The notes under the pieces are model-generated. The model was not told the origin of the DNA, did not search any database, and was given only the letters and a program-made list of their open reading frames with translations. Position numbers and translations under genes: made by a program. DNA of 63,528 bases from positions 1 through 63,528 of the forward strand of contig CANQLX010000003.1 in assembly GCA_947624835.1 (NCBI GenBank), written 5' to 3'. The stretch is from an uncultured Clostridia bacterium. GTDB lineage: Bacteria > Bacillota > Clostridia > Oscillospirales > Acutalibacteraceae. This document shows, piece by piece, positions 9,118-17,554 of the stretch. How positions within the stretch are numbered: position 1 is the stretch's first letter; each line of letters starts with the position of its first letter.

Positions 9118-9152
9118 TATATAGTACAGTAAGTTATAAAGGAGATATATAG

Positions 9153-10349
9153 ATGCTGACGTTAGACAAAATATATCATGCCTCCTATGTACTTAAGGAG
9201 GTTATCCGCCCCACGGATATGATAAAGGCAAAGAATCTATCGGACGAATGTGAGATTTACCTTAAAACGGAGAATTTACAGGTTACAGGTGCATTCAAGG
9301 CGAGGGGAGCCTATTATAAGATTTCTCAGCTTACAGAGGAAGAAAAGAAAAAGGGTGTTATAGCCTGCTCTGCCGGTAATCATGCCCAGGGAGTCGCACT
9401 TGCTGCCGCTCACCACAACATAAAGGCCCTTATATGTATCCCAAATTCCGCCCCCATATCCAAGGTTGAGGCAACAAAAAGCTACGGTGCTGAGGTTTGT
9501 CTTGTCGAGGGTACTTATGATGATGCTCATGACAAATCGGTTGAGCTTCAAAAGGAAACAGGGGCCACATTTATACACCCCTTTGATGATGAGATGGTTA
9601 TTGCGGGTCAGGGTACCATAGGGCTTGAAATTCTCGACCAGCTTCCCGATGTTGATGCGGTAATCGTACCTATAGGCGGCGGTGGTCTTATAAGCGGTGT
9701 CGCTTATGCAATAAAATCGCTTAATCCCGATGTCAAGGTTTACGGTGTTCAGTCCGCAGGTGCTCCGTCTATGTATCTTTCGCTTGCACATGACAGTATA
9801 GAAACACTTGATGCTGTCAATACTTTTGCTGACGGTATAGCAGTAAAGACTCCGGGAGAGCTTACATTTGACCTTTGTAAGAAATATGTTGATGAGATAA
9901 TCACAGTTACCGATGATGAGGTTGCAACTGCAATACTTACACTTATTGAAAAGCAAAAGCTTATTTCCGAGGGTGCCGGAGCTGTGTCCGTTGCAGCCGC
10001 CCTGTTCAGCAAGCTTCCCATAAAGGGCAAGAAGGTATGCTGCCTTGTATCGGGAGGAAATATTGATGTTACAATACTTTCAAGAGTAATTGACAGGGGT
10101 CTGCAAAAAACCGGCAGACTTGCCGAATTTACCATTGCTCTCACCGATAAGCCGGGTGAGCTTCAGACAGTGTCTAAAATAATATCAAGGCTCGGAGCGA
10201 ATGTTGTAGCTGTAAGTCACGACAGAGCGGATCTTAATACGGATATTAATTCCTGCTATCTCCGTCTTTCGCTTGAAACCAGAAACCATGAGCATATACA
10301 GAAAATTAAGGACGAGCTTGCCAAAAAAGGATACCGTATAGTTCAGTAA
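9153..10349 (+). CDS. ilvA: Threonine ammonia-lyase (threonine dehydratase)
   Basis: A 398-residue PLP enzyme that deaminates threonine (or serine) through an enamine to 2-oxobutanoate (or pyruvate). AAAGGAG precedes ATG 9153. The PLP lysine lies in FKARGA near residue 48, with SAGNHAQGVALAA and the phosphate-binding GGGGLISG downstream. Residues about 325-398 are a single ACT domain (ALTDKPGELQTVSKII), the short-regulatory form typical of Clostridia. The catabolic (tdcB-like) and biosynthetic roles cannot be separated from sequence. Downstream ridA removes the reactive enamine/imine this enzyme makes, with one other gene between. Confidence 0.93.
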   Translation: MLTLDKIYHASYVLKEVIRPTDMIKAKNLSDECEIYLKTENLQVTGAFKARGAYYKISQLTEEEKKKGVIACSAGNHAQGVALAAAHHNIKALICIPNSAPISKVEATKSYGAEVCLVEGTYDDAHDKSVELQKETGATFIHPFDDEMVIAGQGTIGLEILDQLPDVDAVIVPIGGGGLISGVAYAIKSLNPDVKVYGVQSAGAPSMYLSLAHDSIETLDAVNTFADGIAVKTPGELTFDLCKKYVDEIITVTDDEVATAILTLIEKQKLISEGAGAVSVAAALFSKLPIKGKKVCCLVSGGNIDVTILSRVIDRGLQKTGRLAEFTIALTDKPGELQTVSKIISRLGANVVAVSHDRADLNTDINSCYLRLSLETRNHEHIQKIKDELAKKGYRIVQ

Positions 10350-10402
10350 TTTATTGATTTGGATTTAATTAAAGACTCTATTGATTGTGCGGAGGTGGCG
10401 GA

Positions 10403-11506
10403 ATGGGAAAGGTCAGAAAGGGCATCGGAGTTTTTCTGTGGCTTATATCTCTTATTTCCGTTTGTGCGGTCGTATGCCGGAGTCTGTTTAATATTAATTT
10501 TTTCAAAGAAAAGGAAGAATCCGTGGAGGAAAGTATTCCCGACGGTGTGCCGACAATAGAATGGAACAACGTTTCTCCCGAAAAATCATATGAAGAATTA
10601 TCAGTGCTTCTCAGTAACATGGAGTCGGAAGTTGTTGTGTTGAACTGTGATGTGAATCCCGAATGGGAAGATGTATGTATGGAGAACTTTTGGGTCGACA
10701 GCTTCAATATCAGCGGAGTGAACGGTGGAAAAGTAAAAACCTTTAACTTTAAATTCAAGGATGATGCTGCCGATAACAAAGAGATGCAGGCACAGGTTGA
10801 AAAAGAAGCAGATGAGATAATTGCCCTTATTCCTGAGAATGCGAGTGATTATGAAAAAACACTCATAATTCATGATGAGCTTATAAAGAGAATAGAATAT
10901 GATGAGAGTGTAAGGCTTAAACACAGCCATGATATATACGGTGCCTTCGTTGACCACAGGGCGGTATGTCAGGGTTACACATATGCCATGGTGTATATTG
11001 CAAAGAGGATAGGTCTTAAGTGTGAAGAATTATCTTCGCAGACCCATATTTGGAACAAGATGCCCGGTTTTGACAGCGGTGAGTGTTATATTGATATAAC
11101 ATGGGACGATATTGACAGGTCGGATGCCAACGGTGACCCGTATGTGATACATGACAATTTCGGACTTTCAAAGGAGGAAATGGAAAGGCTTTCCGAACAT
11201 CAGCCTCTTGGAGATGAAAAGGATTCAACGGTAAAAGGCTCTGTAGGAGATAATTTTTTCAAAAGGAACGGCTGGTATATTCCCAAAGGTGACACGGCAG
11301 TATTGGAGCTTGCGGTAAAGGAACAGCTCGAAAGCGGAAGCAATACAGTTGAGCTGCGTTTTGAAGATAAAGCGGATTATGCTTCTGCAAGGGATACGGT
11401 TGAAGAAATGCTGAGAAGGATGGGATACAAGGACGCATATATTTCATGGCAAAATGAAAGTCTGCTTATATATACGGTGGGACTTAATCCGCCCACAGAT
11501 GAGTGA
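10403..11506 (+). CDS. Membrane-anchored transglutaminase-like protein
   Basis: A 367-residue protein. GGAGGTGG just upstream selects ATG 10403. One hydrophobic helix (about 7-28) acts as signal or anchor. The middle carries a transglutaminase/protease-like core with the expected triad in order: Cys in AVCQGYT, His in SQTHIWN and Asp in YIDITWDD (about 190-245). In Firmicutes such proteins are usually extracytoplasmic with unknown substrates. The C-terminal ~90 residues are unassigned. It sits between ilvA and ridA with 53-nt gaps and no terminator before it, so co-transcription is likely although no functional link is obvious. Confidence 0.82.
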   Translation: MGKVRKGIGVFLWLISLISVCAVVCRSLFNINFFKEKEESVEESIPDGVPTIEWNNVSPEKSYEELSVLLSNMESEVVVLNCDVNPEWEDVCMENFWVDSFNISGVNGGKVKTFNFKFKDDAADNKEMQAQVEKEADEIIALIPENASDYEKTLIIHDELIKRIEYDESVRLKHSHDIYGAFVDHRAVCQGYTYAMVYIAKRIGLKCEELSSQTHIWNKMPGFDSGECYIDITWDDIDRSDANGDPYVIHDNFGLSKEEMERLSEHQPLGDEKDSTVKGSVGDNFFKRNGWYIPKGDTAVLELAVKEQLESGSNTVELRFEDKADYASARDTVEEMLRRMGYKDAYISWQNESLLIYTVGLNPPTDE

Positions 11507-11553
11507 AAACAGCCGACTCTGTCGGATGTACATAAAGAAAGGAAATGATAATT

Positions 11554-11928
11554 ATGTTAGAGAAGATTTATACAAAGAATGCACCGGATGCTATAGGTCC
11601 GTATTCACAGGCTGTCAAAGTAAGCGGTATGGTCTATACCTCAGGTCAGATAGCAATTAATCCGGAAACGGGAAACGTTGAGGAAACAACCATAGAGGGT
11701 CAAACTGAGCAGGTAATGAAAAATCTTAAGGCAGTGCTTGAGGCTGCCGGTTCGTCACTCGAAAAGGCAGTCAAGACAGTATGCTTCCTTGCTGATATGA
11801 ATGACTTTGCAAAATTCAATGAGATATATGGGAATTATTTTACGGGAAAGCCTGCACGCTCTTGTGTTGCTGTAAAGACACTTCCAAAGAATGTACTTTG
11901 TGAGGTTGAGGTAATAGCTGAGTGCTGA
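11554..11928 (+). CDS. ridA: RidA family 2-iminobutanoate/2-iminopropanoate deaminase
   Basis: A 124-residue cytoplasmic enzyme that hydrolyses the reactive enamine/imine intermediates released by PLP dehydratases. Family features: AIGPYSQAVKVSG near the start, SGQIAINPETG, and the active-site arginine in PARSCVAVKTLPKN. The ATG at 11554 is better spaced from AAAGG than the ATG at 11545. It lies in the same orientation as ilvA, with the transglutaminase-like gene in between. This matches its known role of protecting against IlvA by-products. Confidence 0.93.
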   Translation: MLEKIYTKNAPDAIGPYSQAVKVSGMVYTSGQIAINPETGNVEETTIEGQTEQVMKNLKAVLEAAGSSLEKAVKTVCFLADMNDFAKFNEIYGNYFTGKPARSCVAVKTLPKNVLCEVEVIAEC

Positions 11929-11943
11929 TGTGTGTGGTCTTTA

Positions 11944-11984
11944 ACCCGACCGTAAAATGGGTTATGCAATCCATACGGTCGGGT
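11944..11984 (+). terminator. Hairpin after ridA
   Basis: A perfect 11-bp stem (11944-11954 with 11974-11984) is GC-rich at its outer part but lacks a T-run. It may be a weak or factor-assisted terminator, or an mRNA-stabilising hairpin. Confidence 0.45.
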
Positions 11985-12050
11985 ATATGCACCCTTACAG
12001 CGGAAAAATGATTTATGGCCGGTAGGTCTGTTCGGCACAGGGAGAAAATA

Positions 12051-12542
12051 ATGAAATTTTGTTATGAATGTGGAACGGAATTGGTGCTCAGAAAGCTTAA
12101 GGACGAGGGAATGGTACCGTTTTGCACATGCTGCGGAGAGTACCGTTTCCCTGTTTTTTCAACAGCGGTGAGTATGATAGTGCTTAACCGTGATAAAACT
12201 AAAATACTTCTGATTCAACAATATGGTACGAAGAATAATGTTCTTGTCGCAGGCTATGTTAATAAGGGAGAAAATGCCGAGGATGCCGCTGCAAGAGAAA
12301 TTTCGGAGGAGCTTGGTCTTGAGGTTAAGGAAATGGGATATTGCAAAAGTGAGTATTTCCCAAAAACCAATACACTTATGCTTAATTTCAGATGTACAGT
12401 TAATTCGGAAAGTCTTGATAAAATAAACCAAAAAGAAATAGATGAAGCAGAATGGTTTCCGCTTGAAAAGGCAAGGGAGGTAATTATGCCTGACAGTCTT
12501 GCAAAGCGTTTTTTATGCAATTTTCTGGATAATCTTCTATAA
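12051..12542 (+). CDS. Zinc-ribbon Nudix hydrolase (NudC-like)
   Basis: A 163-residue protein. GGGAG before ATG 12051 sets the start. Residues 1-30 form a zinc ribbon with two CxxC pairs (CYECG and CTCCG), followed by a Nudix domain. The Nudix box is complete: G at the start of GYVNKGENAEDAAA, then REISEELGLEV. Zinc ribbon plus Nudix is the architecture of NADH pyrophosphatase/NAD-cap-removing NudC, but this protein is much shorter than E. coli NudC (257) and lacks a clear SQPWPFP motif, so the substrate stays open. Confidence 0.85.
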   Translation: MKFCYECGTELVLRKLKDEGMVPFCTCCGEYRFPVFSTAVSMIVLNRDKTKILLIQQYGTKNNVLVAGYVNKGENAEDAAAREISEELGLEVKEMGYCKSEYFPKTNTLMLNFRCTVNSESLDKINQKEIDEAEWFPLEKAREVIMPDSLAKRFLCNFLDNLL

Positions 12543-12594
12543 ACGGGATTATCCGATTATTTTTTATAAAATAAATGATTAGAGGGTTAGATTA

Positions 12595-13968
12595 ATGATT
12601 ACGGATATGACTGTGGGAAAGCCCGCAGCGGTTTTATGGAAATTTTCATTTCCGATGCTGATTAGTTCAATGTTTCAGCAGATATACAATATAGCGGACA
12701 GTGCAATCGTGGGGCAGATATGCGGTGACGATGGACTTGCGGCAATAGGAGCATCATATTCAATTACCATGCTTTTTGTTGCGGCAGCACTTGGCTGTAA
12801 TGCAGGCTGTTCTGTTGTTATTTCTCAGTTTTTTGGGGCTAAGCAATATAGCAAAACCAAAACGGCTATCAATACTTCTTATATTTCGGTTTTGATTCTC
12901 AGTACCGTGCTTACGGTTGTGGGCTGTATATGCTGCCGTCCTGTCCTGAGCCTGATGAATACCCCGGAAAACATATTTGCAGACGGTGCTGCCTATCTTG
13001 ATATCTATACATACGGACTTATTTTTCTGTTCCTGTATAATATTTGTACAGGTATATTTACATCGTTGGGGGATTCCAATACTCCGCTTATTTTCCTGAT
13101 AATTTCCTCCGTCCTTAATATCGGATTGGATTATTTGTTTGTAGGTCCGCTCGGATTAGGGGTTGCCGGTGCTGCATGGGCGACATTTATCGCACAGGGA
13201 ACGGCAGGACTTGCGGCATTTTTTGTATTGAACAACAGGGTTAAAAAAACAATAAATAATGACGGACCGGTTAATCATTTTTCGTTTCCGATGTTTAAGA
13301 GAATATGTCTTGTTGCAATTCCGAGTATTTTACAGAACAGTTTTGTATCTGTCGGAAATCTGTTTGTACAGGTTGTGGTAAACGGCTTTGGTTCTGCTGT
13401 TATGGCGGGTTACTCTGCCGCAGTAAAGCTCAATACGTTTGCTGTAACGTGCTTTGCTACAATGTCAAACGGATTGTCTAACTATACCGCACAGAATATA
13501 GGTGCAGGGAAGCTTGCACGTATACACAAAGGCTATAAGTCATCAATTATTATGGTTTTGGCAATAACCGTACCGTTTATCGTTCTTTATGTATGGCGTG
13601 GGGATATTGCTATGGCACTGTTTATGAAATCAGACAGCCAAAAAGCACTGGAGGTAGGTGTTCAGTTCCTTAAAACAGTGTCGGTATTCTATCCTATGGT
13701 TGCAATCAAACTTATGACGGACGGAGTACACAGAGGGGCCTGTGCTATGATATGGTTCATGGCTTCAACATTTCTTGATCTTATTGCACGTGTTATCCTA
13801 TGCTTTTGGTTCTCAACTATATGGGGGGCAGCCGGAATATGGTATGCATGGCCGATAGGATGGATTTTGGCAGCTGTACTTATAGTTTGTGCGTATTTCG
13901 GTGGAGCATGGATACCGAAGCCGCTCAGAAAAAGAAGAAAAATAATTGCACATATGAATACGGAATGA
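12595..13968 (+). CDS. MATE family efflux transporter
   Basis: A 457-residue polytopic membrane protein with about 12 hydrophobic segments. The N-terminus MTVGKPAAVLWKFSFPMLIS and YNIADSAIVGQICGDDGLAA are typical of the Clostridia MATE subfamily (proton- or sodium-coupled drug/cation antiporters). The two halves show the usual repeat (for example VGNLFVQVVVNGFGSAVMAG in the second half). Start ATG 12595 with AGAGGG upstream. It follows the Nudix gene by 52 nt. The substrate is not predictable. Confidence 0.92.
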   Translation: MITDMTVGKPAAVLWKFSFPMLISSMFQQIYNIADSAIVGQICGDDGLAAIGASYSITMLFVAAALGCNAGCSVVISQFFGAKQYSKTKTAINTSYISVLILSTVLTVVGCICCRPVLSLMNTPENIFADGAAYLDIYTYGLIFLFLYNICTGIFTSLGDSNTPLIFLIISSVLNIGLDYLFVGPLGLGVAGAAWATFIAQGTAGLAAFFVLNNRVKKTINNDGPVNHFSFPMFKRICLVAIPSILQNSFVSVGNLFVQVVVNGFGSAVMAGYSAAVKLNTFAVTCFATMSNGLSNYTAQNIGAGKLARIHKGYKSSIIMVLAITVPFIVLYVWRGDIAMALFMKSDSQKALEVGVQFLKTVSVFYPMVAIKLMTDGVHRGACAMIWFMASTFLDLIARVILCFWFSTIWGAAGIWYAWPIGWILAAVLIVCAYFGGAWIPKPLRKRRKIIAHMNTE

Positions 13969-14073
13969 TTAATTATATTAGTAAAATTGACTATTCAATA
14001 TGCTGAAACATTGTATAAAATGTAAAAAATTAAATATTTTCAGATTTTACTTTTATTAATTTGTACTATATGT

Positions 14074-14079
14074 TATAAT
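14074..14079 (+). promoter_or_regulatory. Extended -10 promoter of the glucokinase gene
   Basis: TGTTATAAT provides an extended -10 (TATAAT at 14074-14079), about 37 nt before the ATG. No good -35 is visible at 17 nt. Confidence 0.6.
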
Positions 14080-14116
14080 AAACACGATAACTATTTTGTA
14101 TTGGAGGAATAAAACC

Positions 14117-15070
14117 ATGTATTATCTTGGAATTGACCTTGGAGGCACCAATATTGTTGCCGGAGTTGTTGACGAGGACGGCAGAATTATTTTAAAGGCA
14201 AAATGTAAAACTACAAGACCGTGTACTCAGGAAGCCTTATGTGATGATATGGCGGCTGTGGCTATGTCTGCACTTGAAAATGCAGGACTTACGGTTAATG
14301 ACATACAGTATGTGGGTATCGGTGCACCCGGTGCTGTAAACAGCAGCAGTGGGGTGATTGAGTTTGCGAATAATTTCGGTTTCCATAACTGGGAAATTGT
14401 CAGAATGATGAAGGAGCGGTTAGGTACTGAGGTATATGTTGAGAATGATGCAAACGCTGCAGCTTATGGTGAGTATTGTGTAGGTGCTGCAAAGGATGCT
14501 AATGATGCGGTTGTTATCACTCTCGGTACAGGTGTAGGCGGAGGAATAATTGTTGACGGTATGATATACAGTGGTTCCAACTTTGCCGGAGCTGAGGTAG
14601 GACATATGGTTATACAGCACGGAGGACGTCTTTGTACTTGTGGAAGAAGGGGCTGCTGGGAGGCGTATTCCTCTGCGACCGGTATTATAAATATGACAAA
14701 GGAGGCTTGTTCGATGCCCAATGCGTCGGAGTATCCTCTTTACCAGATGATAGACGGTGATCTTGACAAGATTGACGGAAAGACTGCTTTTGATGCGGCT
14801 AAGAAAGGTTGTCCTCTTGCAAAATCCGTGGTTGATGCATACATAGATTATCTCGGTTGCGGACTTGTAAATATAATTAATATATTTCAGCCTGAGATAC
14901 TTTGTGTAGGCGGAGGAATAAGCAAGGAAGGCGATTACATTCTTGAGCCTGTCAAAAAGATTATTGAGCGTGACCGTTACACAAAGCACAATGCAAATCA
15001 GACAAAGTTATGCATAGCACAGCTTGGTAACGATGCCGGCATAATCGGTGCAGCATTCCTTGGTAAGTAG
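14117..15070 (+). CDS. ROK family glucokinase
   Basis: A 317-residue cytoplasmic sugar kinase. GGAGGA before ATG 14117 sets the start. The ATP-binding signature DLGGTNIVAG is at residues about 7-16, the catalytic-region ENDANAAAYGE lies near 118, the phosphate loop ITLGTGVGGG near 143, and the ROK zinc motif CTCGRRGCWE near 180. Length and motifs match Gram-positive glucokinases (glucose to glucose-6-phosphate); other hexoses or N-acetyl sugars cannot be excluded. It is monocistronic. Confidence 0.88.
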   Translation: MYYLGIDLGGTNIVAGVVDEDGRIILKAKCKTTRPCTQEALCDDMAAVAMSALENAGLTVNDIQYVGIGAPGAVNSSSGVIEFANNFGFHNWEIVRMMKERLGTEVYVENDANAAAYGEYCVGAAKDANDAVVITLGTGVGGGIIVDGMIYSGSNFAGAEVGHMVIQHGGRLCTCGRRGCWEAYSSATGIINMTKEACSMPNASEYPLYQMIDGDLDKIDGKTAFDAAKKGCPLAKSVVDAYIDYLGCGLVNIINIFQPEILCVGGGISKEGDYILEPVKKIIERDRYTKHNANQTKLCIAQLGNDAGIIGAAFLGK

Positions 15071-15385
15071 CAGCGTGCCGCCGCTGTCCGGTCGCGTTTT
15101 CGCTCACTGCGTTCGCTTTGATTGTTTTGACGGTAGGTGTGTTTCCGCAATATGCCTGTCGTAAATAATGAGTGGATTTCGTGAGTGACCCTGTGAGCCA
15201 CTCCGCAGGTAGTAATTACGGAGATTTACTACGGTAATGCGAAAAATCGTCTGTACGATTGTTTCGAGAATATCGCTGATATCGTGTCTGTAAATGAAAA
15301 GTACATAGTTTTTAAGGCTGATTTATTTTGTTTGTGTCTGGGGATAGAAGATACAATATCCTTTAATTACTCATCAAAAAAGTAG
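15071..15385. other. Non-coding gap with several small inverted repeats
   Basis: No plausible gene. Several short inverted repeats are packed between 15170 and 15290, including GTAGTAA/TTACTAC, AATCGT/ACGATT and ATATCG/ATATCG. The segment is more GC-rich than other gaps in this window. It could be an untranslated structured region or a degenerate repeat element; I cannot match it to a known riboswitch. Confidence 0.4.
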
Positions 15386-15423
15386 GGCTGTCGCATATGG
15401 TTTCCAAAACCTATGTGACAGCC
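15386..15423 (-). terminator. Bidirectional terminator between glucokinase and cysK
   Basis: GGCTGTC (15386-15392) pairs with GACAGCC (15417-15423), with further pairing inside. On the minus strand the stem is followed by CTACTTTTTT; on the plus strand by ATTTTGAT. It mainly serves cysK. Confidence 0.75.
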
Positions 15424-15454
15424 ATTTTGATATTATTATTCCATTTTGTAAATA

Positions 15455-16384
15455 CTACGAGAACAGTTCAGTAGAAAGATATCTGTCGCCTGTGTCGGGA
15501 AGAATTACAACAATATGTTTCCCGTTGTTTTCGGGACGCTTGGAAAGCTCAAGCGCAGCGTAAAGAGCAGCACCGCTCGATATTCCTACAAGTATCCCCT
15601 CACTTTGTGCAAATGCTCTTCCGAATGTGAAGGAATCCTCATTACTTACGGCAATAACTTCATCATATATTCCCGTATCAAGTGTTTCCGGAACAAATCC
15701 TGCACCGATACCCTGAATTTTATGCTTTCCCGCCTTGCCCTCCGAAAGAACAGGTGAGGTTTTCGGCTCAACAGCAACTATCTTTATATCAGGATTTCTT
15801 TCTTTAAGATATTTTCCTGCACCGGAAATTGTACCGCCTGTTCCTACACCTGCAACGAAAATATCTACCTCTCCGTCTGTGTCCTCCCATATCTCGGGAC
15901 CCGTCGTTTCATAATGCGTCTGAGGGTTTGCAGGATTGTCAAACTGTCCGAGAATTACAGAACCCTCAATTTGAGCCTTAAGCTCGTCTGCCTTTTCTAT
16001 TGCACCCTTCATGCCCTTTGCTCCCTCTGTGAGGACAATTTCGGCACCGTATGCCTTGAGAAGATTTCTGCGTTCAATACTCATGGTTTCGGGCATTGTA
16101 AGTATGGCTCTGTATCCGCTTGCTGCTGCGGCTGCTGCAAGTCCTATTCCTGTATTTCCGCTTGTGGGCTCAATTATGGTTGCACCCGGCTTAAGTATGC
16201 CCTTAGCCTCCGCATCGGCAATCATGCTTTTGGCTATTCTGTCCTTTATCGAGCCTGCCGGATTGAAATATTCAAGCTTTACTATAATATCAGCTTCCGC
16301 CCCGTTTGCTTTGGAAAAATTATCCGCACGAAGCAGAGGGGTTCCTCCTACAAGTTCTGTCATGCTCTTATAAATTTTCGACAT
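15455..16384 (-). CDS. cysK: Cysteine synthase A (O-acetylserine sulfhydrylase)
   Basis: A 309-residue PLP enzyme that joins sulfide to O-acetylserine to give cysteine. AAGGAG precedes ATG 16384. The PLP lysine is in NPAGSIKDRIA (near 45), with PTSGNTGIGLA near 70 and GVGTGGTISGAGKY near 175 for phosphate binding. Full length for the family. It is monocistronic with its own promoter and terminator. It could supply cysteine to the cysteine desulfurase encoded at 54.3 kb. Confidence 0.94.
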   Translation of the reverse strand: MSKIYKSMTELVGGTPLLRADNFSKANGAEADIIVKLEYFNPAGSIKDRIAKSMIADAEAKGILKPGATIIEPTSGNTGIGLAAAAAASGYRAILTMPETMSIERRNLLKAYGAEIVLTEGAKGMKGAIEKADELKAQIEGSVILGQFDNPANPQTHYETTGPEIWEDTDGEVDIFVAGVGTGGTISGAGKYLKERNPDIKIVAVEPKTSPVLSEGKAGKHKIQGIGAGFVPETLDTGIYDEVIAVSNEDSFTFGRAFAQSEGILVGISSGAALYAALELSKRPENNGKHIVVILPDTGDRYLSTELFS

Positions 16385-16484
16385 ACTAATACAACTCCTT
16401 TTTATTTTACAGTATTATATGCTTATTTTATATGTTGCTATGAAAATAAAACATAGTAAATATATAGGTTTTTGGTTTATTAAT

Positions 16485-16513
16485 ACTATATCACCATATA
16501 TTTCATTTGTCAA
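16485..16513 (-). promoter_or_regulatory. Promoter of cysK
   Basis: On the minus strand: TTGACA (16508-16513), a 17-nt spacer and TATAGT (16485-16490), leaving a leader of about 95 nt. No clear operator was recognised. Confidence 0.8.
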
Positions 16514-16541
16514 GCTAATTTAGGGAATTTTTAAATATTTA

Positions 16542-17087
16542 TTATATAAAGGCTATTGAGGGTGTACTTTCAAAAAGCGGAGCGGAGGGGGGATAAAAGG
16601 TAAAGCCCACGAAAAGTATTGCAATACCTGTTATAAGAAGGAGTGCAGAAATTGTACGGGATATACCGGTTTTGATTTTTTTACCTATGTTGTTCGTGCT
16701 TATATGAAATGAGAGATATACAGCTATGAAAAAAAGAAGTATATCGGCTATAAAATAATTATTTCCTATAATGGCGGTATATGTGTAAAAGCCTGCCGGT
16801 ATAAAAACAAGACCGACAAGAAGTCCTTTTACCCTTGAAAACAGGAAGCCGTTTATGTGTCTGCCATAAATAAAATATTCTGTAATTGTATATAATATAT
16901 ACGGAAAAAACAGGAGCTTAAGGTGCTCCCATGTGCTTTCATTTACGGGAGTGACAGCGCCTGCAATAGGATTAAATCCGCTCAGCTTATATACGAAGTG
17001 GTTGATACATCCGAGTATCCCTACAACAAAAAATCCGACCTTGCCGCCGTAGACATAATTATCTGATCTGTTATTCAAGCAATACAC
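16542..17087 (-). CDS. Hypothetical membrane protein, DUF6512-like
   Basis: A 181-residue protein with about five hydrophobic segments. The motif VNESTWEHLKLLFFPY (about 46-61) with GxxNHFVYKLSG before it is characteristic of the uncharacterised DUF6512 membrane proteins of Firmicutes, as I remember that family. The start is uncertain: GTG 17087 is reported, but AAAGGCGGTG lies so close that the TTG at 17078 may be used. It is divergent from csoR with about 125 bp between. No function can be given. Confidence 0.75.
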   Translation of the reverse strand: MYCLNNRSDNYVYGGKVGFFVVGILGCINHFVYKLSGFNPIAGAVTPVNESTWEHLKLLFFPYILYTITEYFIYGRHINGFLFSRVKGLLVGLVFIPAGFYTYTAIIGNNYFIADILLFFIAVYLSFHISTNNIGKKIKTGISRTISALLLITGIAILFVGFTFYPPSAPLFESTPSIAFI

Positions 17088-17138
17088 CGCCTTTAGATAA
17101 TCTTGATTATTGTATGCGGAAAACCGACAAAAAATAAC

Positions 17139-17167
17139 TTGACATATACCCTATGGGGGTATATAAT
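17139..17167 (+). promoter_or_regulatory. csoR-copA promoter
   Basis: A perfect TTGACA (17139-17144), a 17-nt spacer and TATAAT (17162-17167). The spacer is occupied by the CsoR operator. Confidence 0.9.
17145..17163 (+). promoter_or_regulatory. CsoR operator
   Basis: The palindrome TATACC-N7-GGTATA fills the promoter spacer and overlaps the -10. It matches the G-tract-containing CsoR box form (TACCC...GGGGGTA). Binding would exclude RNA polymerase until Cu(I) releases CsoR. Confidence 0.85.
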
Positions 17168-17212
17168 GTTTTTATAGAGAATAGGACGATATAAATACAG
17201 AGGTGTGGTGTG

Positions 17213-17539
17213 ATGGATAAAAAAATTGACAGTAAGGAAAATTGTGAGGTATGTATGTGCAGATATAAGACTAAACCAAGAACCGCAGAAGAAATGACCG
17301 CACTTAAAAACAGAATTAACCGGATTATCGGGCAACTCGGCGGTATAGGTAATATGATAGATGATAACAGATACTGCGGTGATATACTTATCCAAATTTC
17401 AGCGGTAGAAAAGGCATTGCAGTCACTTGGCTGCATTATAATGAAAAATCATCTCGAAACCTGTGTGACAGAGCAGATAAAAAGCGGTAATGAGGAAATT
17501 ATGGACGAGGTTATGGAATTATTCAAAAGGCTTTCATGA
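17213..17539 (+). CDS. csoR: Copper-sensing repressor CsoR
   Basis: A 108-residue all-helical DUF156/CsoR-family repressor. ATG 17213 is preferred to the GTG three bases earlier, with GAGGTG upstream. The Cu(I) ligand set Cys-His-Cys is visible: Cys in YCGDILIQ, His in KNHLETC and the following Cys. The N-terminal extension carries additional cysteines (CEVCMC). The operator in its own promoter and copA directly downstream make autoregulated copper control very likely. Confidence 0.93.
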   Translation: MDKKIDSKENCEVCMCRYKTKPRTAEEMTALKNRINRIIGQLGGIGNMIDDNRYCGDILIQISAVEKALQSLGCIIMKNHLETCVTEQIKSGNEEIMDEVMELFKRLS

Positions 17540-17554
17540 GGTTGGTGAGAAAAT

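Noticed and set aside
9276-9956. 226-residue minus-strand frame opposite ilvA
   Set aside because: Antisense shadow of a highly conserved enzyme gene; Cys/Tyr-rich composition typical of an antisense frame.
14420-14989. 189-residue minus-strand frame opposite the glucokinase gene
   Set aside because: Antisense shadow of a ROK kinase with all motifs.
16385-16484. T-box or other cysteine-responsive leader before cysK
   Set aside because: No T-box sequence or specifier stem was found in the ~95-nt leader.
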